This document shows, in pieces, positions 18,008 through 24,758 of a stretch of DNA of 39,433 nt. This stretch comes from JABMPO01 sp964539785. Its GTDB lineage: Bacteria > Fidelibacterota > Marinisomatia > Marinisomatales > TCS56. Where the stretch lies: positions 1 through 39,433 of the forward strand of contig CAZIJQ010000021.1 of NCBI GenBank assembly GCA_964539785.1, in the 5' to 3' direction. Position 1 is the first letter of the stretch. Each line of letters opens with the position of its first letter. Both the position numbers and the translations under genes were made by a program. The notes beneath the pieces are model-generated. The model was not told the DNA's origin. It searched no databases and saw only the letters and a program-made list of their open reading frames with translations.

Positions 18008-18460
18008 ATGTGGAAAAATAAGCTCAAGGAATTAATATATACACTCGAAAACAGCGAGATAAATGAGATCGAAGCCAGCTTCTGGGGACGAAAATATCGC
18101 GTTGTAAAAAATTCACCAATGATAAATACCACGCTTGAATCCGGACAATCTGTAATCCCCCAAGGATCTGCCAGCGATATCATTACTAAAGCGATGAATC
18201 CCATTGATAGCGAATTAGTTGATTCCCTATCAGAGGTTAGATCACCAATGCCAGGGACCTTTTACTGCTCGCCTAACCCCAAGGCAGACGCTTTCGTCAA
18301 AGTTGGTGATCGTGTTACCAAAGGTGAGTCTCTGTGTATCGTGGAAGCGATGAAAATCATGAACGAAATCGAATCCAGCGTGAGTGGCGTGATAAAAGAA
18401 GTTCTGGTCGAAAATGGAAAACCAGTAGAATATAACCAGCCACTTTTCCGGATCGAATAA
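18008..18460 (+). CDS. accB: Biotin carboxyl carrier protein of acetyl-CoA carboxylase
   Basis: A 150-aa BCCP subunit carrying biotin for the first step of fatty acid synthesis. The C-terminal biotinyl domain begins at SPMPGTFYCSP and contains the biotinylation motif EAMKIMNEIE; the Lys of EAMK is the acceptor. The N-terminal half is a variable linker with short helix WKNKLKELIYTLENS. A clear ribosome binding site (GAGGGAGGC) precedes ATG 18008. The biotin carboxylase gene starts 15 nt after the stop, the standard accBC pair. Confidence 0.96.
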   Translation: MWKNKLKELIYTLENSEINEIEASFWGRKYRVVKNSPMINTTLESGQSVIPQGSASDIITKAMNPIDSELVDSLSEVRSPMPGTFYCSPNPKADAFVKVGDRVTKGESLCIVEAMKIMNEIESSVSGVIKEVLVENGKPVEYNQPLFRIE

Positions 18461-18475
18461 CACTTCAGATGATTA

Positions 18476-19834
18476 ATGTTTAATAAGATTCTGATTGCCA
18501 ACCGTGGGGAGATTGCATTAAGGATAATCCGCGCCTGTCACGAATTGGGAATAAAAACTGTGGCAGTTTATTCGACCGCTGATGAATTAACCCTGCATGT
18601 TCGATTTGCTGATGAAGCCGTATGCATTGGTCCTCCAGCCAGCAAAGAAAGTTATCTGAATATACCGCATCTTATTGCCGCCGGGGAGATTACCGATTCC
18701 GATGCTATTCATCCAGGATACGGTTTCCTAGCCGAAAATTCTGAATTTGCTCAAATTTGTAATGATAATGGTTTTACATTTATCGGACCGGGTCCGGATA
18801 TCATCGATGCCATGGGTGATAAATCTCAGGCAAAGATAACCATGAAGGCAGCAGGTGTTCCGGTAATTCCTGGTAGTGATGGCAACGTACCGAATATAAC
18901 TGTAGCGATTAAAGAAGCTGATAAAATAGGTTATCCGGTAATTTTAAAAGCAACAGCAGGCGGAGGCGGTCGGGGCATGCGCATCGTCCATAATTCCAGC
19001 GAAATGGAAAAAGCTTTCAATACTGCCACTGCTGAAGCCGAGACAGCTTTTGGAAACGGTGCTGTTTATATCGAAAAATTTGTTGAAAATCCTCGTCATA
19101 TTGAAATTCAAGTTATTGCCGATGCCTTTGGTAATGCCGTCCATCTCGGTGAGCGGGAATGCTCTGTGCAGCGCAGGCATCAGAAATTAATTGAAGAATC
19201 ACCTTCAGCTGTGGTCGATGCGGAATTGCGAGCGCGGATGGGAAAAGTAGCAATTAAAGGCACTAAAGCGGCGGGGTATGTTGGTGTTGGTACCGTGGAA
19301 TTTTTGCTCGATAAAGAAAATAAATTTTATTTTATGGAGATGAATACCCGGATTCAAGTTGAGCATCCGGTTACGGAAATGGTTGTTGGTTGCGATCTGA
19401 TTAAGCAACAGATTCGTATGCATGCCGGGGACAAATTTCCCGATTATTTTTATGATCTTAAGTTACGTGGGCATGCCATAGAATGCAGGATCAATGCTGA
19501 AGATCCTGATAACAATTTCTGTCCTTCGCCAGCCGTTGTGGAAAGTTTCCATATGCCTGGTGGGAAAGATGTGCGAATCGATACCCACGTGTATGCCGGC
19601 TATCGGATTCCCACGCAATATGATTCATTAATTGCCAAGCTGATCGTTCGGGCAACTACCAGACAGGGGGCAATTAATCGTATGCAACGCGCATTGGAAG
19701 AATGCATTATCGAGGGTCCAAAAACGACTATTCCTTTTCAGCAGGCTATATTGCGTGATAAACAATTTCAATCGGGTGATTATAACACCGGATTTTTGGA
19801 AACATTTGACTATCAACCAGATCGTAAAGATTAA
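18476..19834 (+). CDS. accC: Biotin carboxylase, acetyl-CoA carboxylase subunit
   Basis: A 452-aa ATP-grasp enzyme that carboxylates biotin on BCCP using bicarbonate and ATP. It opens with KILIANRGEIALRIIRACHE, has the Gly-rich ATP loop KATAGGGGRGMR, the catalytic EMNTRIQVEHPVTE segment, and the C-terminal domain ending near FLETF. The length is normal (about 450). It is paired with accB. The carboxyltransferase genes accA and accD are not in the window. The spacing from accB suggests one transcript. Confidence 0.97.
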   Translation: MFNKILIANRGEIALRIIRACHELGIKTVAVYSTADELTLHVRFADEAVCIGPPASKESYLNIPHLIAAGEITDSDAIHPGYGFLAENSEFAQICNDNGFTFIGPGPDIIDAMGDKSQAKITMKAAGVPVIPGSDGNVPNITVAIKEADKIGYPVILKATAGGGGRGMRIVHNSSEMEKAFNTATAEAETAFGNGAVYIEKFVENPRHIEIQVIADAFGNAVHLGERECSVQRRHQKLIEESPSAVVDAELRARMGKVAIKGTKAAGYVGVGTVEFLLDKENKFYFMEMNTRIQVEHPVTEMVVGCDLIKQQIRMHAGDKFPDYFYDLKLRGHAIECRINAEDPDNNFCPSPAVVESFHMPGGKDVRIDTHVYAGYRIPTQYDSLIAKLIVRATTRQGAINRMQRALEECIIEGPKTTIPFQQAILRDKQFQSGDYNTGFLETFDYQPDRKD

Positions 19835-19865
19835 TTAACTTAACTTCTGTATTTGGAGAACAACC

Positions 19866-20243
19866 ATGAATATACCGGCAAATTTAAAATACACTGAAGA
19901 CCACGAATGGGTATCTGAAGAAGACGATATCCTTACCGTGGGAATCAGTGATTTTGCCCAGGGGGAACTGGGTGATATTATTTTCGTGGAAATGCCTGAA
20001 ATAGGAAATGAATATGGCAAAGGAGATCCTTTCGGTACAATTGAAGCGGTAAAAACAGTTGCTGATTTATTTGCCCCCATATCCAGTGAAGTAGTCGCGA
20101 TTAATGAAGAGCTGGAGGAAACCCCAGAATTGATCAATAGCGATCCTTATGGAAAAGGGTGGATCGTCAGGCTGAAATCTTTGGAATCGGAAGAGTTGGA
20201 CGAATTACTGACCGCCTCAGCATATGAGGAGAGCCTTGGCTAA
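19866..20243 (+). CDS. gcvH: Glycine cleavage system H protein
   Basis: A 125-aa lipoyl carrier that shuttles the aminomethyl group between P, T and L proteins. The fold is intact: YTEDHEWV at the start, the GDIIFVEMPEIG strand and the lipoylation motif EAVKTVADLFAPIS, whose Lys carries lipoate (usual form ESVK). A good ribosome binding site (TTGGAGAA) precedes ATG 19866. The start of gcvPA overlaps its last codons, indicating translational coupling. Neither gcvT nor gcvPB is found nearby. Confidence 0.96.
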   Translation: MNIPANLKYTEDHEWVSEEDDILTVGISDFAQGELGDIIFVEMPEIGNEYGKGDPFGTIEAVKTVADLFAPISSEVVAINEELEETPELINSDPYGKGWIVRLKSLESEELDELLTASAYEESLG

Positions 20244-21576
20244 TCAAAACCGTTATATACCCAATTCGGCTGAAATCGAGGCGGAAATGCTGGCCGATAT
20301 TGGTGTTGCATCTTATACTGATTTACTGAATAATATACCCAGTCGACTGCTACAGGAATTTGATTTACCAGTTGGTAAACCACAGTCTGAGCTTGAAACA
20401 AGCAAGTTGCTGGCCGAACTTGGCCAAAAAAACCGACCGGCTTCCAAGATAATCTCCTTTCTTGGAGGTGGCAGTTATGATCATTTCATTCCCAGCATAA
20501 TCCCCGCTTTAGTTATGCGATCGGAGTTTTACACGGCCTATACCCCATATCAGGCTGAAGTCAGTCAGGGAACGTTGCAGGCCATGTATGAATACCAGTC
20601 GATGATCTGTGAAATTTCCGGTATGGATGTTGCCAATGCTTCTTTGTACGATGGTGCTTCGGCCGTTGCTGAAGCCTGTTTGATGGCGGGTAGCTCAACC
20701 AGAAATAATCGTTTGTTGATCAGCCCCGGATTGTTTTTTAACTATCGACAGGTGGTTGAGACATATTTACAATACAGTGGTTTGGAAATAGAAATATTGC
20801 CAGAAGAAGCTGGCCGGCTGTATTTAGCTGATTTGAGAAATAGGTCCTTTAATGATGTTGCCGCGGTTGTAGTACAATCACCAAATCGATATGGATTAAT
20901 CGAAGATTGGGCTGCAGTAGGTTCTATTTGTGAGAATCATAAAGCCTGGTTTATTGCAGTCGGTGATCCACTGGCATTGGGTCTGTTTGCAACTCCCGGC
21001 GAATGTGGCGCGGATGTTTATGCCGGCGAGGGACAGTCACTCGGTAATTCCCAATCTCTGGGAGGACCGGCATTAGGATTATTTGCCACCAGAAACAAAC
21101 ATGTTCGAAAAATGCCCGGGCGTATAGTTGGTGCTACGGCTGACGTGGATGGCAAACCAGGATTTGTGCTTACCTTACAAACCCGTGAGCAACATATTCG
21201 CCGTGAGCGTGCTACCAGCAATATTTGTACTAACCAGGGACTCATGGCTCTTTCTGCGGCAATTTACCTGAGCCTGATTGGGAAGTCGGGCTTCGGAAAG
21301 CTTGCTGATTTATGTTTCCAGAAAGCACATTATTGTGCGGATCAAATCGCTGCTCTAGATGGTTATGAGCTTGTTTATGATCAGAAGTTTTTCAAAGAAT
21401 TTGTTGTGCGCTGTCCGGTGCCTGCCATCCAATTAATCTCTGATGGCTTAGAGAAAAATCTGTATGTTGGCACTTCTGTTGCTGACAAACCTTCATTATT
21501 ACGGATTGCAGTTACAGAAAAACGAACCCGTACTGAGATTGATAATCTTATAAAATTCTTAAAGTTATACCAATGA
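20224..21576 (+). CDS. gcvPA: Glycine dehydrogenase (decarboxylating) subunit 1, GcvPA
   Basis: A protein of about 450 aa, the N-terminal half of the split glycine decarboxylase P protein. It has the typical start NRYIPNSAEIEAEMLADIGV, the FLGGGSYDHFIPSII motif, and YTPYQAEVSQGTLQAMYEYQ. The PLP-lysine lies in the other subunit, GcvPB, which is absent here. Two starts are possible. ATG 20224 has no ribosome binding site. TTG 20236 (446 aa) sits behind AGGAGAG at 20227-20233, although the spacing is short. Both overlap gcvH. I list the ATG but consider the TTG about as likely. It overlaps the next gene by ATGA. Confidence 0.94.
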   Translation: MRRALANQNRYIPNSAEIEAEMLADIGVASYTDLLNNIPSRLLQEFDLPVGKPQSELETSKLLAELGQKNRPASKIISFLGGGSYDHFIPSIIPALVMRSEFYTAYTPYQAEVSQGTLQAMYEYQSMICEISGMDVANASLYDGASAVAEACLMAGSSTRNNRLLISPGLFFNYRQVVETYLQYSGLEIEILPEEAGRLYLADLRNRSFNDVAAVVVQSPNRYGLIEDWAAVGSICENHKAWFIAVGDPLALGLFATPGECGADVYAGEGQSLGNSQSLGGPALGLFATRNKHVRKMPGRIVGATADVDGKPGFVLTLQTREQHIRRERATSNICTNQGLMALSAAIYLSLIGKSGFGKLADLCFQKAHYCADQIAALDGYELVYDQKFFKEFVVRCPVPAIQLISDGLEKNLYVGTSVADKPSLLRIAVTEKRTRTEIDNLIKFLKLYQ

Positions 21577-22328
21577 TTAATTCATCTGTTTATCAATATT
21601 TACTGGAAAAAATAAAAGACCGTGGCGGTGTTTATGCTGTACTGATTGATCCTGATCGGAAAAATGATGCAAATATTGAAAAATATGTAGAAGCTGTCAA
21701 CACCAGCAATGTTGACTTAATACTGGTTGGCGGTAGTTTGATGATGGACAGCCGCTGTCATGACCGAACCCGGCGCATTAAAGAAAATTCGGCAGTTCCG
21801 GTTGTTTTCTTTCCCGGTGGTTTGAGTCAATTAAGTCCGCATTTTGACGCCATGCTGTTTATGAGCATCCTTTCGGGACGCAACCCCCATTATCTGATTG
21901 GTGAACAGGTCATGGCTGCTCCCATCGTCCATGATATGGGCATAGAAACTATCCCTACCGGCTATTTGCTGGTCAATGGCGATATACCCACAACCGTTCA
22001 ATTTATGAGTAATACGACGGCAATACCGGCTAATCGTCCGAATATTACAGTCGCCCATGCTCTGGCGGCCCAGTACTTAGGTATGAAACTGGTTTATCTC
22101 GAAGCTGGTAGCGGGGCACAGAATCCGATCCCGGTAGAGATGGTGAAAATGGTTACCAGCTGCCTGGAAATCCCGGTAATTGTAGGTGGCGGTTTACGAT
22201 CTCCGGAAGCAGCCAATCAGAGAGTATTAGCCGGCGCTTCAATAATTGTGACCGGAACAATCATCGAAGAAAATGCCGACGCTGGAATAATGAAAGATTT
22301 CGCCTCCGCAGTACATATTAAAGGTTGA
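21573..22328 (+). CDS. pcrB: Geranylgeranylglyceryl phosphate synthase-like protein (PcrB family)
   Basis: A 251-aa TIM-barrel protein of the GGGP synthase/PcrB family, which joins a polyprenyl diphosphate to glycerol-1-phosphate to make an ether lipid. The G1P phosphate-binding segments are visible: VLIDPDRK near the start, LILVGGSLM, YLEAGSGAQNP and PVIVGGGLRSPE. The next conserved turn is IIVTGTIIEE. Length (about 250) fits the group found in Bacteroidota and archaea, longer than Bacillus PcrB (about 230). It overlaps gcvPA by ATGA and is followed 1 nt later by gmhA. Which prenyl length it prefers cannot be read safely. No other archaeal-type lipid gene is in this window. Confidence 0.88.
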   Translation: MINSSVYQYLLEKIKDRGGVYAVLIDPDRKNDANIEKYVEAVNTSNVDLILVGGSLMMDSRCHDRTRRIKENSAVPVVFFPGGLSQLSPHFDAMLFMSILSGRNPHYLIGEQVMAAPIVHDMGIETIPTGYLLVNGDIPTTVQFMSNTTAIPANRPNITVAHALAAQYLGMKLVYLEAGSGAQNPIPVEMVKMVTSCLEIPVIVGGGLRSPEAANQRVLAGASIIVTGTIIEENADAGIMKDFASAVHIKG

Positions 22329-22329
22329 C

Positions 22330-22905
22330 ATGGATAATATTGAAATAATTAAAAATCAGATTCAGGCCAGTGCAGATACCAAGAAAATCATGTTGGATGC
22401 CTGTAGTAATGATATCCACCGGGCGGCTGAAATCCTGATTAATGCTGTACTCGATAAACGTAAAATCCTGTGGTGTGGAAATGGTGGCAGCGCCGCTGAT
22501 TCACAACATTTGTCGGCGGAATTGGTCGGTAAATTACGTCATGTCAGACCGGCAATTGCATCCATTGCCCTGACCACAGATACATCATTTATAACTGCCT
22601 GGGCTAACGATACCGATTATTCCGATATTTTTTCCCGACAGATTGAAGCGCTCGGGAAACCGGGCGATGTACTGATAGGCATTTCAACCAGTGGGAATTC
22701 GCCAAATATCCATAAAGCAATTGCTACCGCTCGCGAATTATATCTGGATACTATTGTTTTTAGTGGCGGAAATGGTGGGAAATTAAAAGATACTGCCAAT
22801 ATCGAAATTCGTATTCCCAGTGATGACACTCAACGAATCCAGGAAGGCCATATCTTGGTTGGACATATTTTATGTGATTTGATCGAGCGTGCCATTAGCG
22901 GTTAA
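22330..22905 (+). CDS. gmhA: Phosphoheptose isomerase GmhA (SIS domain)
   Basis: A 191-aa SIS-domain isomerase that makes D-glycero-D-manno-heptose 7-phosphate from sedoheptulose 7-phosphate for lipopolysaccharide core. Motifs are CGNGGSAADSQHLSAELVGK, ISTSGNSPNI and the C-terminal QRIQEGHILVGHILCDLIE. The last motif supplies active-site residues and separates GmhA from DiaA-like SIS proteins. It starts 1 nt after the pcrB stop. Its presence supports an LPS-bearing outer membrane. DiaA, a DnaA-binding paralogue, is the main alternative but is less likely. Confidence 0.9.
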   Translation: MDNIEIIKNQIQASADTKKIMLDACSNDIHRAAEILINAVLDKRKILWCGNGGSAADSQHLSAELVGKLRHVRPAIASIALTTDTSFITAWANDTDYSDIFSRQIEALGKPGDVLIGISTSGNSPNIHKAIATARELYLDTIVFSGGNGGKLKDTANIEIRIPSDDTQRIQEGHILVGHILCDLIERAISG

Positions 22906-22912
22906 TCAGTTA

Positions 22913-23806
22913 ATGGAAGATCATCTGAAAGAATTTCTTACTACCTTGAAGGTGGAACGAAATCTGGCGTCAAATACGATCGAAGCATATCAGCGTGATT
23001 TGACACGCTATTTAAAATATTTAAATACTGAAACAAGGTTAAAAAATCTTGATTTCATAAAACCAAAGCATATTCGCGGGTTTATCCGCACATTGAGCGA
23101 TACCCATCTCGCCGCTGCCAGTATCAACCGGATTTTTTCTTCGATCCGGTCCTTTCATGTATTCTTGATTGCTGAAAAATTATGTACTAATAATCCCGCC
23201 CAATTGCTTGATGCTCCCCGTCTACCACGCAAATTACCGGAAGTGCTGACAATCAATGAAATTGATACCATCCTGGCCACTATTGATGAAGAAAACCCAT
23301 TGGCATTACGGGATAGTGCAATTATCGAATGCTTGTATTCAGCAGGGTTACGGGTTTCGGAATTGTGCGAATTAAAATTGACCGGACTATTGTTTGATTC
23401 CGATATGATCCGTGTTATTGGGAAAGGCTCAAAGGAAAGATTTGTGCCCCTGGGAGACGCCGCCCGAAAGATTTTGGAAGAGTACCTGAAGTATTTACGG
23501 CCGGGATTATCAAGGAAAGGTAAAAATCCAGGCTATATTTTTCTCAGTCGAAACGGAAAACAGCTCACACGGATGTCGGTTTGGAACATTCTGAAACGCT
23601 GGTCTGAGGCGGCCGGGATAACCAAGAAGATCAGTCCCCATACTTTGCGCCATTCATTTGCCACCCATCTGTTAGAAGGGGGAGCAGACCTACGAGCGGT
23701 GCAGGAGATGTTAGGTCACGCTGATATAAGTACCACCCAGATTTATACTCATCTGGATAAGGCCTATCTCAAAGAAGTACATCGTACATTTCATCCCCGT
23801 TGGTAA
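22913..23806 (+). CDS. xerD: Tyrosine recombinase XerC/XerD
   Basis: A 297-aa site-specific recombinase that resolves chromosome dimers at dif. The SAM-like N-domain begins EDHLKEFLTTLKVERN. The catalytic set is complete: Arg in YSAGLRVSELCEL, Lys in GKGSKERFVPLG, HxxR in SPHTLRHSFATHLLE, His in MLGHADISTTQ and Tyr in IYTH. I start at ATG 22913, just after the gmhA stop; a GTG at 22889 inside gmhA would add eight residues and is less likely. The length matches XerD/XerC (about 298). The D versus C label is not certain. Confidence 0.93.
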   Translation: MEDHLKEFLTTLKVERNLASNTIEAYQRDLTRYLKYLNTETRLKNLDFIKPKHIRGFIRTLSDTHLAAASINRIFSSIRSFHVFLIAEKLCTNNPAQLLDAPRLPRKLPEVLTINEIDTILATIDEENPLALRDSAIIECLYSAGLRVSELCELKLTGLLFDSDMIRVIGKGSKERFVPLGDAARKILEEYLKYLRPGLSRKGKNPGYIFLSRNGKQLTRMSVWNILKRWSEAAGITKKISPHTLRHSFATHLLEGGADLRAVQEMLGHADISTTQIYTHLDKAYLKEVHRTFHPRW

Positions 23807-23928
23807 TGAGAATATAACGAGATTGTCGATTTACCAGTGGAACCTTTTAATCAATCAACCTTTTTAAACACGATGCAGATAGCACAAATCACAATTACTG
23901 GAAACATTAAATAAATAGGTTTCGGCTG

Positions 23929-23941
23929 ACGTTAATAACGT
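23929..23941. repeat. 13-nt palindrome upstream of the M50 protease gene
   Basis: ACGTTA-A-TAACGT, perfect 6-bp arms around one base, 27 nt before the M50 gene start in a 162-nt gap. It shares a CGTTAA core with the palindrome before clpC. It could be an operator; chance is possible. Confidence 0.25.
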
Positions 23942-23968
23942 GTAGTCGCTAATTCTGATAACAATACT

Positions 23969-24613
23969 ATGGGAATAATTAGCCTTGATCCATCGGTTCA
24001 GATACTACTGATTCCGGTATTAATATTTGCTTTATCATTTCATGAATATGCTCACGCCTGGGCTGCTTATCGTCTGGGAGATCCCACGGCCTCCGCCATG
24101 GGTCGGCTGACACTTAATCCAATGGCTCATCTCGATCCATTTGGCGCAATTGCGCTGTACTTGATTGGCTTTGGTTGGGCTAAACCGGTTCCAGTCGATT
24201 ATCGCTACTTGCAGAATCCCAAACAGGATATGCTGTGGATTGCATTGGCGGGACCAGCATCGAATTTCGCTATGGCCTTAATCAGCGGTTTATTACTGCG
24301 TTTTCTCTGGACAACGGGAATGATTAGTGGTGGGAGCGCCCTGACCATGGTCCTGGTTATGAGTCTGCAGATAAATTTAATGCTGGGATTGTTCAATTTT
24401 TTACCGATTCCCCCCCTGGATGGTTCAAAAATCCTGGCCGGGTTAATACCAAACCGCCACCAGAATATTTTGTATAATATGGAACTTTATGGTCCTAAAA
24501 TTTTGTTTGCTATAATCTTAATTGGCATGGTTACCCGGGTTTCAATAATTGGGACAGTCATTCGGCCATTTATCAATTTTTTCATGAAAATATTTACTTT
24601 AGGTTTGTTTTGA
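23969..24613 (+). CDS. M50 (site-2 protease) family zinc metalloprotease
   Basis: A 214-aa multipass membrane protease of the short S2P/FjoB-like group, with about five or six membrane segments. The zinc site is HEYAH (His25, Glu26, His29), and the third metal ligand is in NFLPIPPLDGSKIL, the NxxPxPxLDG signature. There is no PDZ domain, so it is a short form, not RseP. Substrate is unknown; in this group it may cut membrane-bound regulators. The 162-nt gap from xerD contains a palindrome. No good ribosome binding site is seen before ATG 23969. A small reading frame starts at its stop codon (TTGA). Confidence 0.9.
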   Translation: MGIISLDPSVQILLIPVLIFALSFHEYAHAWAAYRLGDPTASAMGRLTLNPMAHLDPFGAIALYLIGFGWAKPVPVDYRYLQNPKQDMLWIALAGPASNFAMALISGLLLRFLWTTGMISGGSALTMVLVMSLQINLMLGLFNFLPIPPLDGSKILAGLIPNRHQNILYNMELYGPKILFAIILIGMVTRVSIIGTVIRPFINFFMKIFTLGLF

Positions 24614-24735
24614 GTGCTGATAGAATAAAATTTCGTCGTTTGATAGAACGCCATAAACCAGTGCGATCGATGATCTGGCTGATAGGAGTAGCGATCATGG
24701 TGATTGCAATTATGGTATTACTAAAAACTATGTAA
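24610..24735 (+). CDS. Small membrane protein, 41 aa (too short for usual calling)
   Basis: A frame starting with TTG 24610 overlaps the M50 stop by TTGA and runs to TAA 24733-24735. The first 20 residues are rich in Arg, Lys and His (RIKFRRLIERHKPVR), then one hydrophobic helix MIWLIGVAIMVIAIMVLL, then KTM. That is a classical positive-inside single-pass membrane peptide. The overlap with the upstream gene, the fit to the gap, and an AGG about 6 nt upstream suggest real translation. No homologue is known to me. If TTG is not used there is an ATG at 24670, but that would leave only 21 residues. Confidence 0.5.
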   Translation: MSADRIKFRRLIERHKPVRSMIWLIGVAIMVIAIMVLLKTM

Positions 24736-24758
24736 TAGATGATTGTGGGGCTATCCAA

